From positions 558,001 to 622,000 of the forward strand of contig NZ_JAGKJI010000001.1 of the NCBI RefSeq assembly GCF_020329485.1: DNA of 64,000 nucleotides. The letters are read 5' to 3'. The position numbers were made by a program, and so were the translations under genes. Below the pieces are notes generated by a model, which saw only the letters and a list, made by a program, of their open reading frames with translations, was not told the DNA's origin and did no database searches. Source of the stretch: Bradyrhizobium cenepequi. GTDB taxonomy: Bacteria > Pseudomonadota > Alphaproteobacteria > Rhizobiales > Xanthobacteraceae. Positions 16,860 through 25,124 of this stretch are shown here, one piece after another; position 1 is the stretch's first letter; each line of letters starts with the position of its first letter.

Positions 16860-17681
16860 ATGGTCGGCGCCAGTCAGCAAATCATGCGGGTCGAAGTGGA
16901 GCAAGGCATCCGCCTGGCGGTGGAAGCTGCTGGCGACGCTGACAAGCCGGCGCTACTGCTGAGTAATTCGCTCGCCGCCGACCTGACCATGTGGGACGAG
17001 ATCGTCGCACGCGCGGCCGACCAGTTTCGCATCGTGCGTTACGATGCGCGCGGCCACGGTCACTCGGATGTGCCGGCTGGGCCCTATACGATCGAGCAGC
17101 TCGGGCGTGATGCGCTCGCGATCATGGATACCCTGGACATCCGGCGTGCGGCCTTTTGCGGTCTGTCGCTTGGTGGATTGACCGGCATGTGGCTCGGCGC
17201 AACCCACAGCGAGCGCTTCGGCGGGCTCGTGCTTGCCAACACCGCGGCAAGCTTTCCGCCGGCCGGGATGTGGCTTGACCGGGCGGAGCAGGTGCGAGCC
17301 AGCGGGATGCAATCTCTCGCGGACGCGACCATCGAACGATGGCTCACCAAAGCGTATCGGGAAAGTCATCCGCAGAGGTCGGCCGCGCTCCGCGCGATGG
17401 TCGAAGGAACTCCGGCGGAAGGATATGCCGCGTGCTGTGAAGTGCTCGCGACAACCGACATGAAACCTCATCTTGGCCAGATCAATTGCCCCGTGCTTGT
17501 CATCTGCGGCGCCCACGATTCATCGACGCCACCGGCGCGGGGTGAGGAGATCGTGGCGGGGGTCGAAGGTGCAACCATGGTGACGCTCGACGCGGCGCAT
17601 ATTTCGGCGGTCGAGGCAGCTGACGCTTTCGCAGCGGAAGTCAAGAAGTTCGTGTCTCGAATAACGGGACCGGTAGAGTAA
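16860..17681 (+). CDS. Alpha/beta-fold hydrolase (PcaD-like)
   Basis: A 273-residue hydrolase. The nucleophile elbow is GLSLGG with Ser103; the likely acid is the Asp in ICGAHDSSTPP and the catalytic His lies in DAAHISAVEAA near the end. The RYDARGHGHSDVP segment is typical of 3-oxoadipate enol-lactonase and related carboxylic ester or lactone hydrolases. It lies three bases after the coxG-like gene and thirteen before the transporter binding-protein gene, so it belongs to the catabolic operon. Lactone or ester hydrolysis downstream of ring cleavage is an inference. Confidence 0.85.
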   Translation: MVGASQQIMRVEVEQGIRLAVEAAGDADKPALLLSNSLAADLTMWDEIVARAADQFRIVRYDARGHGHSDVPAGPYTIEQLGRDALAIMDTLDIRRAAFCGLSLGGLTGMWLGATHSERFGGLVLANTAASFPPAGMWLDRAEQVRASGMQSLADATIERWLTKAYRESHPQRSAALRAMVEGTPAEGYAACCEVLATTDMKPHLGQINCPVLVICGAHDSSTPPARGEEIVAGVEGATMVTLDAAHISAVEAADAFAAEVKKFVSRITGPVE

Positions 17682-17694
17682 CAGGGAGGAGAGG

Positions 17695-18666
17695 ATGAAG
17701 AAGGTTGCATTCGCACTAGCATTCTTGTCTGCGCTAACAGCGGCCGCGCCATCGCCTGCGGCGGATCTGCCGAAGATCTCGATCGTCGTGTTCGGCGCGC
17801 CTTCTCTCGGAGCGTTCCTTCCTCCGGTGATCAAGGCGCAGAAGCTCGATGAGAAGAATGGAATATCGATCGATTTCCAGGAGCGCACGCCGGACGCTTA
17901 TACCGCGCAATTCAATTCCGGAGAATTTCAGGTTGGCGGGAGCGCGGCCCTTCTCACCGTCGGACTTGCCGACGTGCGCGGCGTCAAGGCGACGTATCTT
18001 TTCAATTTGTTCGACTATTGGGGTGCGGTGGTAACATCACGCGCCGAGATCAAGACCATCAAGGATCTGGAAGGCAAGGAGCTTGCAGCCGCGAAGGGCA
18101 CGACCAACTACGTCATGTTCGATTGGTTCGCGCGTCAGCTCGGCGCGGACACAAGCAAGTTCTCGGTGATCAATACCGCCACGCCCGGACTGGTCGGCTA
18201 TGCACTCGCTGATCGCGCCACAGCCATTCAGTTGTGGGAGCCTGCCTATACGACGTTGCACTCCAAGAAGCCAAGCATTCGGATGCTCGATCTCAATATC
18301 AAGGAGAGCTGGCAGAAGATGTCCGGCAGCGCCAACATTCCCTATCTCGGCGTTGCTGCACATCGCGATTGGGCTGAAAAGCACAAGGATCTGATCCCGA
18401 AGCTCTATGCGACCTACAAGCAGGCGGCTGATTGGGTTGTCGCACATCCGGACGAGGCAGCAACGCTGATCGCCGGAAAGGGGTCGGCCGAGTCCGGCAA
18501 GGCGATCGCCGATCTGATCCGGGCAAACGACCGGCTGGGCATGAACGTGACGCCGGCGTCTGCGGTCGTGAAGGAGATCAAAGCAGTCTACGAGGCCGGC
18601 AAATCGATTTCATTCCTCCCGTCGCACCCGTCGGATTCGACGATCTACGAGGGACCAATGCAATGA
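17695..18666 (+). CDS. ABC transporter periplasmic substrate-binding protein, NitT/TauT family
   Basis: A 323-residue secreted protein preceded by an AGGGAGGAGAGG ribosome-binding site. The signal peptide is MKKVAFALAFLSALTAAAPSP with cleavage likely after PAA near residue 22. The mature part has a two-lobed binding fold with VVFGAPSLGAFLPPVIKAQ, the hinge segment DLEGKELAAAKGTTNYVMFD and a C-terminal helical half. It overlaps the permease gene by four bases. It is only distantly similar to the binding protein at 2846-3823 by eye. Ligand unknown, presumably the module 1 substrate. Confidence 0.88.
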   Translation: MKKVAFALAFLSALTAAAPSPAADLPKISIVVFGAPSLGAFLPPVIKAQKLDEKNGISIDFQERTPDAYTAQFNSGEFQVGGSAALLTVGLADVRGVKATYLFNLFDYWGAVVTSRAEIKTIKDLEGKELAAAKGTTNYVMFDWFARQLGADTSKFSVINTATPGLVGYALADRATAIQLWEPAYTTLHSKKPSIRMLDLNIKESWQKMSGSANIPYLGVAAHRDWAEKHKDLIPKLYATYKQAADWVVAHPDEAATLIAGKGSAESGKAIADLIRANDRLGMNVTPASAVVKEIKAVYEAGKSISFLPSHPSDSTIYEGPMQ

Positions 18667-19472
18667 CGGCGGCTCAATATCAGCTTTCCGACGCCGGCAG
18701 GTTCGGCGCGGCCGCGCTTCGTCGCGTGGGCACCTACCTTTTGCCGTTCGTGGCGGTTGCGGCGGTTTGGCAATTCGCCTCGTTGTTCTTTCCGCCGTTC
18801 CTGTTTCCCTCGCTGGTCGATGTCTTCTGGCGCTTCATCGGCATCGTCACCGACTGGGCTCAGTTCTCGGACGTCATCGCCACCGTGCTGCGAATTCTGG
18901 CCGGGCTGGCAGGCGCATTCGTCATCGGCGCGCTGCTGGCTGTCTTGATGGCGCAATCGCGCGCGGCGCATGATTTCCTGTCGCCTGTCCTGACGCTATT
19001 TCAGGGCATTCCGGCGCTGTCCTGGGTCGTGTTTGCGATCATTTGGTTTCATGGGATCGAGCCGCGCATCTTCTTCATCATGGTGATGACGACGCTGCCG
19101 GCCTTCTCGTTCCAGATTCTCGGAGCGCTGCAGGCGATGTCGCGAGATCTGGTCGAGATGGTCATGAGTTTCCGGCCGTCGCGCATCAAACTGTTTCGAT
19201 CGATGATCATTCCGGCCGTGCTGCCGGACATTTTGACGGCCTGGAAAGTCAATCTCGGCAATGCGTCACGTGTGGTCGTGGTTGCTGAACTGGTCGGCGC
19301 GACCGGCGGCGTTGGCTATGAGCTCCTGCAGCAGCAGCAGGTGTTCGACATGGCAGGAGCTTTGGCATGGACGCTGCAACTCGTCTTCTTCGTTCTGATC
19401 GTTCAGGCGATCCTGACGCTGATCGAAAGGATCGCATTTCGGTATCGGGCAGTGTCGGAGCGCTCGCTATGA
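18663..19472 (+). CDS. ABC transporter permease, SsuC/TauC family
   Basis: A 269-residue permease with about six membrane spans. The first is LLPFVAVAAVWQFASLFF and the EAA-type loop is around MIIPAVLPDILTAWKVNLG, followed by VVVAELVGATGGVGYELL. The ATG at 18663 overlaps the binding-protein stop and its own stop overlaps the ATPase start, so the three transporter genes are coupled. Only one permease gene is present, so the channel is presumably a homodimer, unlike the two-permease importer at the left edge. Confidence 0.88.
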   Translation: MTAAQYQLSDAGRFGAAALRRVGTYLLPFVAVAAVWQFASLFFPPFLFPSLVDVFWRFIGIVTDWAQFSDVIATVLRILAGLAGAFVIGALLAVLMAQSRAAHDFLSPVLTLFQGIPALSWVVFAIIWFHGIEPRIFFIMVMTTLPAFSFQILGALQAMSRDLVEMVMSFRPSRIKLFRSMIIPAVLPDILTAWKVNLGNASRVVVVAELVGATGGVGYELLQQQQVFDMAGALAWTLQLVFFVLIVQAILTLIERIAFRYRAVSERSL

Positions 19473-20236
19473 CCTCGAACGATTCAACCGAAATGGTCAT
19501 CCGTCTCGATGGCGTTTCGAAGAGTTTCGGCAAGCCGGGGTTGGCCGGAGCCTACCTGGCGGTTGACAAGCTCGATCTGCAGGTCGCGCAGCGGCAGATG
19601 TTGGCCCTGCTCGGCAAGACCGGCTGCGGAAAAAGCACGATCTTCAACATGATCGCAGGTCTGACCGAGCCCACCGAGGGCCGGGTCACGGTAGATGGCC
19701 GCAATCCGTTTCGCGAGTTCGACGCGTTTCGCGGCCGCATGGCGATCGTCTTTCAGAACGACAGGCTGTTGCCCTGGCGGACTGCGATCCAGAACGTCGA
19801 GCTCGGCCTTGAGATCCTCGAAAAGACGTCTGAAGAACGACGCGCCATGGCGCAGCGTTGGCTGGAGACGCTCGGCCTGCGCGGTCATGAGGACGACTAT
19901 CCACACGCCCTTTCCGGCGGCATGCGTCAGCGGGTCTCGATTGCGCGCGCATTCGCCACCAACGCGAATATTCTGCTTTGCGACGAACCGTTTTCAGCGC
20001 TCGACGAGATGACGGGACGACGACTACGCACCGAGTTCGTCAAGCTGGTGAAAGAGAACGGAAAGACCGCGGTCTTCATCACCCATTCGATCAACGAAGC
20101 GCTCGAGATCGGAGATCGCATCGTGGTTCTCAAACGGCCAGCCAACATTGCGATCGACATCCCTCTCACCCCCGCGGCGTCCCAGGAGAGCAAAGAGGCC
20201 ATCCGGAGCCAGATCCAGCATGTTCTGGCGGCGTGA
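19469..20236 (+). CDS. ABC transporter ATP-binding protein, SsuB/TauB family
   Basis: A 255-residue ATPase with Walker A GKTGCGKST (residues 49-57), Q-loop in IVFQNDRLLPW, signature LSGGMRQR (148-155), Walker B ILLCDEPF (168-175) and the switch His in VFITHSINEA. The Cys in the Walker B strand is uncommon but not catalytic. It completes the importer of catabolic module 1. The 166 bases that follow, before the Bug-type gene, contain no convincing terminator. Confidence 0.9.
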   Translation: MTSNDSTEMVIRLDGVSKSFGKPGLAGAYLAVDKLDLQVAQRQMLALLGKTGCGKSTIFNMIAGLTEPTEGRVTVDGRNPFREFDAFRGRMAIVFQNDRLLPWRTAIQNVELGLEILEKTSEERRAMAQRWLETLGLRGHEDDYPHALSGGMRQRVSIARAFATNANILLCDEPFSALDEMTGRRLRTEFVKLVKENGKTAVFITHSINEALEIGDRIVVLKRPANIAIDIPLTPAASQESKEAIRSQIQHVLAA

Positions 20237-20402
20237 AGCAAGGCTCGACACGCGCCGCTAGGTGGATGGCTGTCTGAGATCGCGCAAAGACGCCCAGCTG
20301 TGCGGCGACGCGGGGTCACCAGCAAGCGGTCGGTTTGGGCCGGGTTCGACGGAACTCGGCTCTCTTATGTCTTATCAACGAAAAGACCAGCGGGGAGAAA
20401 AT

Positions 20403-21386
20403 ATGTCGCGTCGTCGGTTCGCTCTGTTTACAGCTATCTGTCTTGGCACCAGCACCGTGGTTCAGGCGGCTCACGCCACTGATTGGCCGAACCGGCCCCT
20501 CACCATGATCAACCCGTTCGCGCCGGGAGGCCCCAATGACGTGGTCGCCCGTTTGATGGCGCAGCGCATGGGAGAAATCCTGGGCCAGCCGGTCATTGTC
20601 GAAAACGTCGGCGGTGCCGGCGGCATGAACGGGGCCGGCCGTGTCGCCAAAGCCGATCCCGACGGCTACACCTTCCTGCAAGGCACGGTCGGCACCCAGG
20701 CTCAGAACCAGACGCTCTACAAGAAACCAGCATACAACGCGCTCACAGACTTCGCGCCGGTTGCGCTGGTGATGGAAGCGCCATTGGTCCTGGTCGCGCG
20801 CAAGGATCTTCCGGTCAAGGACATGAAGGAATTCGTTGCATACGCCAAGACCAACAAGGACAAGATGCAGTATGGCTCCGCCGGCACAGGCTCGGCGATT
20901 CATCTGGGCTGTGCGCTGAGCAACATGATCACCGGCCTCGACATCGTTCACGTGCCCTACAAGGGCGCGAATCCCGCCATGCAGGACCTGATGAGCGGTC
21001 GCGTCGATTATCTGTGCGACATCATCACCACCGCCAAGGCGCAGATCGATGCAGGTACGGTGAGACCGATCGCCATTCTGTCCAAGCAGCGGTCTCCAGC
21101 GCTGCCGAACATATCCACCGCGATCGAGCAGGGTTTCGATGTCGACGCCTACACATGGAACGCGTTCTTCCTGCCGAAAGGCACTCCGGATGCTATCGTC
21201 CATAAGCTCAATCAGGCGACCGTCGAAGCCATGAAGACGCCCGCCGTGCGGGAGAAGCTGGAAGCTGCCGGATTGGTCATGGCTAGGGATGATGAGGTTA
21301 CCCCTGAGTACCTCGCAAAGTTCGTACAGAGCGAAATCAAGAAATGGGAAGCGCCGATCAAGGCGAGCGGCATCAGCATCGAGTGA
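20403..21386 (+). CDS. Bug/TctC-family tripartite tricarboxylate transporter substrate-binding protein
   Basis: A 327-residue periplasmic binding protein with signal peptide MSRRRFALFTAICLGTSTVVQ ending near AHA (residue 25). Family landmarks are WPNRPLTMINPFAPGGPNDV, ENVGGAGGMNGAGRVAKADP, PYKGANPAMQDLMSGRVDY and a C-terminal KFVQSEIKKWEAPIKASG. GGGGAG five bases upstream marks the start. Bug proteins usually work with TctA/TctB membrane subunits or as sensors for two-component systems. Neither is nearby, so this may be an orphan receptor for the module 1 substrate. Confidence 0.87.
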   Translation: MSRRRFALFTAICLGTSTVVQAAHATDWPNRPLTMINPFAPGGPNDVVARLMAQRMGEILGQPVIVENVGGAGGMNGAGRVAKADPDGYTFLQGTVGTQAQNQTLYKKPAYNALTDFAPVALVMEAPLVLVARKDLPVKDMKEFVAYAKTNKDKMQYGSAGTGSAIHLGCALSNMITGLDIVHVPYKGANPAMQDLMSGRVDYLCDIITTAKAQIDAGTVRPIAILSKQRSPALPNISTAIEQGFDVDAYTWNAFFLPKGTPDAIVHKLNQATVEAMKTPAVREKLEAAGLVMARDDEVTPEYLAKFVQSEIKKWEAPIKASGISIE

Positions 21387-21597
21387 TATGGGCTTGTCAC
21401 TCGATGTCCTGCGTCCGATTTTGATCAGGGGGCAGCGTCAGATGTAATACAATGTCAAAATGTATCATCGCAAAAAGCTGGCCTAAATTGCATGGGAATA
21501 GCCGCGTCTTGAGCGGAACTTAACCAAATGCCGGCAAGATTCCTTCGGTATGTCGCCCCGCCAAATAGGCAACAGACTCTCCAAAGGGACCTTTCAG

Positions 21598-23276
21598 ATG
21601 CTCGCCCGCTACTCGATCCGTACCAAGATCACTGTCGTCGTTCTGTTTCTGCTGGCAGCGATGTCGGCGATAGGCGGGCTGGCGCTGAAGCAGTGAGCGA
21701 CATCAACGGCTCGACCGTTGAAATCGCAAATAGCTGGCTGCCGAGCATTCGCGCTCTCGGCGAGATCCGCGCGGCCACGATCACCTATCGCGCAATCGTC
21801 CGTACGCATCTCTTGTCGACCAACGAATCCGGCAAGCAGGCGCAGGAAGCATTGCTGGCAAAGTGGATCGGCATCCTCGGAGAAGCTCAGAAGCGCTACG
21901 AACGGATGATCACCTCGCCCGCGGAACGCGCCATCTACAATGAATCGAAGGCTGCATGGGAAGAGTACCTCGAAGGCGTCAAGCAAGTGCTGGTGCTCTC
22001 TCGCAAGAATGAGGATGCGGAGGCACGAACGCTGCACGCCAAGGCTTCGCTGGTCGGGGTGAAGTCCGACGAGATCCTTCAGAAGGACATCGACCTGAAC
22101 AACAAGGGTGCCGACGCCGCCGCCGCAAATGCGGCAGTGAGCTACGCGACCGCGATGAAGATCGTGCTGGCCTCCCTTGTGCTGACAATGATCCTCGGCG
22201 TGTGCGCCGCAATCGTCCTTGTGCGCGACGTCTCGACCGGGATCAAGTCGATCGAAGCTCCGATGCAGGCGTTGGGCAGTGGAGATCTGACCGCCGCGAT
22301 CCCGCATCAGGAAGCGAACACCGAAATCGGCAACATGGCGAGAAGCCTGCAGGTCTTCAAGGAAGCGTTGATTGCCAAGAAGGCGGCAGACGAAGCCGCC
22401 GCTGTCGACGCCAAAGACAAGATCGTGCGCGGAGAGCGCATCAACGCAATCACCCGTGACTTCGAAGCTCTGATCGGCCAGATCGTGGAGGCCGTGTCCA
22501 GCGCATCCGTCGAGCTCGAAGCATCCGCCGGCACGCTGACCGGATCAGCCGAGCGTTCGCAGGAACTCACGTCGCTGGTAGTCGCAGCTTCGAACGAAGC
22601 CGCCACCAACGTTCAGTCAGTGGCATCGGCGGCCGAGGAGATGTCGTCGTCTGTGAACGAAATCAGCCGTCAGGTGCACGAATCCGCCAGCATCGCGGGC
22701 CAGGCGGTGGAGCAGGCGAGTAGGACGAACGACCGCATCGAAGGATTGGCCCAGGCGGCGACGCGTATCGGAGATGTCGTTGATCTCATCAATACCATTG
22801 CCGGACAGACCAACCTGCTGGCTCTGAACGCGACCATCGAGGCGGCGCGGGCGGGCGAAGCGGGCCGCGGTTTCGCGGTCGTGGCCTCCGAGGTGAAGAC
22901 CCTGGCGGAGCAGACGGCGAAAGCTACCGGCGAGATCAGCCTGCAGATCTCGGGGATCCAGGCGGCCACGCAGGAGTCGGTCGGCGCGATCCGCGAGATC
23001 AGCGGCACCATCGGACGGATGTCGGAGATCTCCTCAACCATCGCGTCGGCCGTAGAGGAACAGGGCGCCGCGACCCAGGAGATCTCCCGCAACGTGCAGC
23101 AGGCGGCCCAGGGAACGATGCAAGTGTCCGTAAATATTTCCGACGTGCAGCGCGGGGCTATCGAGACGCGGTCTGCATCCACGCAGGTCCTGTCCGCTGC
23201 CCAGTCGCTATCAACCGAAAGCAGCCGCCTGAAGCTCGAGGTAGGCAAATTCCTGAACTCCGTGCGAGCGGCATAG
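21598..23276 (+). pseudogene. Methyl-accepting chemotaxis protein with N-terminal frameshift
   Basis: The natural start encodes [20 protein letters not shown], a cytoplasmic end plus transmembrane helix 1, and reaches a TGA at 21694-21696. Removing one A (CAGTGAGC where CAGATGAGC is expected) breaks the frame; the downstream frame resumes at once with [19 protein letters not shown], the family's four-helix-bundle sensor start. After it come TM2 ([19 protein letters not shown]), a HAMP domain, and the methylation helices with the signalling tip [24 protein letters not shown] at 21693 could start a receptor lacking TM1, which would change its topology. It could also be an uncorrected base-call error. 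The ligand domain is intact otherwise. Confidence 0.82.
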
Positions 23277-23406
23277 CCGCTCGCAGACGGAGACTGTCGG
23301 CGCATCGCACTGGACCAGGAACATGTGGTCGACCCGAGCCAAGCTCCAGGCCGGAAGCCTCGGGAACCTGGCAATGTCTGGTCTGGCCGTCGACCGGCAA
23401 GGACGT

Positions 23407-24306
23407 TCACGGGCGTACGCCGGTGGATGAAGGGCTCTTGAACACCTCAAACACCGAGGCGGTGTCCTGATCAGCGAACCCCATCGCAAGCGCTTTCTCA
23501 TAGAAAGGAACGGTCGCAGCAAAAAGTGGGACGGCACAGCCGAGCTCGTTTACGAAGCGATCAATGATCGCCATGTCCTTCTTCCACGTAGCCACCCGCA
23601 TCGTGGCCGGAGCGTAGGTTCCTTTCGCCATCATAGGCGCCCGCATCTGGAACATGCGGGAGCCGCCGGCGCCGGCGCCTACACATTCGATGACTTGGCG
23701 GAGATCGAGGCCGGCACTTTCGGCAACCATCATGGCCTCCGCAGCCGCCACGTTGTGAATGGCAACGAGGAGATTTGCGACAAATTTCATCCGGCTGCCG
23801 TTACCGTAGGCGCCGAGGTCTACGCTCTGCTTGGCGAAATCCGCAAAAAGAAGCTCGCATCGCTTGATCGCCGTGGAATCACCACTCGCGTAGACGACCA
23901 GATCTCGCATCTTCGCCTGTGCTCCCGTTCCGCTGAGGGGACAGTCGAGCGCGACATGATTGCTGGCATCAAGGATCGACTTGAAGGCGAGCTTATCGTC
24001 GAGCGCGAAAGTGCTGAGCTCAACGACGGTATGTGGGCTGGACCCGTGCGCGATCGTCTGCGCGACGATCTGAGCGGCCGCTGGTGTGGGCAAGCTTGTC
24101 ATGATAGTTCGACTGTGTGCCGCGACCTGGGATGCGCTTTCGACAACTGTGACGCCGGCTTCTGCTGCCTCGTGACGGCGAGCCTCGTCGATGTCATAGC
24201 CGATCACGCTCCAGCCGCGCTGGACCAGGTTGGTACTGATCGCGCCGCCCATAATTCCGAGGCCGATGATACCGACGAGTTTTTCTTCAGTGCCTCGTTC
24301 GTCCAT
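23407..24306 (-). CDS. NAD(P)-dependent beta-hydroxyacid dehydrogenase (3-hydroxyisobutyrate dehydrogenase family)
   Basis: A 299-residue dehydrogenase. The Rossmann motif GIIGLGIMGGAIS lies near residues 13-25, the substrate-binding segment reads DCPLSGTGAQAK in place of the usual DAPVSGG, and the catalytic Lys is in GNGSRMKFVANLLV. The start is chosen for its GGGAGAG ribosome-binding site and because the frame upstream is non-family sequence. Members oxidise 3-hydroxyisobutyrate, tartronate semialdehyde, glutamate-type and other beta-hydroxy acids. It diverges from the VOC-monooxygenase operon and shares with it a repeated operator-like motif. Confidence 0.87.
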   Translation of the reverse strand: MDERGTEEKLVGIIGLGIMGGAISTNLVQRGWSVIGYDIDEARRHEAAEAGVTVVESASQVAAHSRTIMTSLPTPAAAQIVAQTIAHGSSPHTVVELSTFALDDKLAFKSILDASNHVALDCPLSGTGAQAKMRDLVVYASGDSTAIKRCELLFADFAKQSVDLGAYGNGSRMKFVANLLVAIHNVAAAEAMMVAESAGLDLRQVIECVGAGAGGSRMFQMRAPMMAKGTYAPATMRVATWKKDMAIIDRFVNELGCAVPLFAATVPFYEKALAMGFADQDTASVFEVFKSPSSTGVRP

Positions 24307-24360
24307 GTTTCTCTCCCTAAGTTGCTCTCGGCTGGCTGCTCGCTCTATTGGCCGCATTAA

Positions 24361-24374
24361 TGATCAAGCGATAA
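24361..24374 (-). promoter_or_regulatory. Operator-like motif TTATCGCTTGATCA (copy 1)
   Basis: Read on the minus strand, TTATCGCTTGATCA is an imperfect 5-4-5 inverted repeat 55 bases upstream of the dehydrogenase start. It differs from the second copy at 24571-24584 by three bases. Repetition of the same motif in front of both divergent genes suggests a shared regulator, possibly the TetR protein encoded downstream. Confidence 0.45.
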
Positions 24375-24570
24375 GCACGCTGGCAAACCAAGTCAATTTC
24401 ACTGTCGCAAGTATGCGGACAGGATCATCCCTCGTATCGATGGTCTCGTGTGATCGCCAGAAGGGTGCCGATCATCGACGTGTTCGGCCATCAAACAGAT
24501 CGTCGACGCTCAGGTTGCGCTGCAAGGTGTCGTCCAATTCAGCCTTGCATTCGGCGCCGAAAGACGGTAT

Positions 24571-24584
24571 TTATCACTCGATAA
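24571..24584 (+). promoter_or_regulatory. Operator-like palindrome TTATCACTCGATAA (copy 2)
   Basis: A perfect TTATC-ACTC-GATAA inverted repeat ending 25 bases before the VOC gene start, overlapping where transcription or translation would begin. A related motif precedes the divergent dehydrogenase gene. The 300-base gap between the two genes otherwise contains no gene I can support. Confidence 0.5.
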
Positions 24585-24609
24585 TCAAGAAGAGACAAGG
24601 GAGTGCGCT

Positions 24610-25113
24610 ATGAAGGTTCTGGGATTCAACCATCTGTCCGTGGGGGCGAAGGACCTGGAAGCCTCGATGCGCTTCTATCAGGAGGTGCTCGGGCTCGAGC
24701 CGATACCGACCTACAATTTCGGTTTCAAGACGCGGTACCTGCGCTGCGGTGATCTTCAGCTCCACGTCTTTGAGTTGCAGGACCACATTCCCGTGTACCA
24801 ACATTTCGCGATCGATGTGGATGATTTCCATGCAGTCTATGAGCGCGCCAAGGCGCTCGGCGCACTCGATTCAACCGCCTTTCGCAACTGCGTGAACGAA
24901 CTGCCGGATGGATGCGTGCAGATGTATCTGCGTGACCCCGCCGGCAACCTGATCGAAGTGGATTGGCCGGACGTGAACACGCTCGACCGCTCCAAAATTC
25001 CCGAGATGAAGCTGCTGAGCGAGTTCGCCGCGCAAGACGCCGAGGGCCTTCGCGCCTCCCTCTATCTTGACCGGCCACACATGAAACCGAACCGGACAGA
25101 TCGGGCCAGGTGA
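24610..25113 (+). CDS. VOC (vicinal oxygen chelate) family protein, glyoxalase/dioxygenase-like
   Basis: A 167-residue protein preceded by AAGGGAG. It starts MKVLGFNHLSVGAKDLEAS, with a first metal ligand at His8, a second in LQLHVFEL near residue 56 and the terminal Glu in DPAGNLIEVDWP near residue 117, in a single betaalphabetabetabeta pair arrangement. VOC proteins include extradiol dioxygenases, glyoxalases, epimerases and fosfomycin-resistance enzymes; the short single-unit form here fits glyoxalase-type lyases or isomerases. The next gene starts eleven bases after its stop, so it is cotranscribed with the flavin monooxygenase pair. Confidence 0.8.
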   Translation: MKVLGFNHLSVGAKDLEASMRFYQEVLGLEPIPTYNFGFKTRYLRCGDLQLHVFELQDHIPVYQHFAIDVDDFHAVYERAKALGALDSTAFRNCVNELPDGCVQMYLRDPAGNLIEVDWPDVNTLDRSKIPEMKLLSEFAAQDAEGLRASLYLDRPHMKPNRTDRAR

Positions 25114-25124
25114 GGGAGATCGCG

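Noticed and set aside
23277..23406. Possible bidirectional terminator between the chemoreceptor and dehydrogenase genes
   Set aside because: Some GC-rich partial complementarity exists, but I found no stem with a T-run on either strand.
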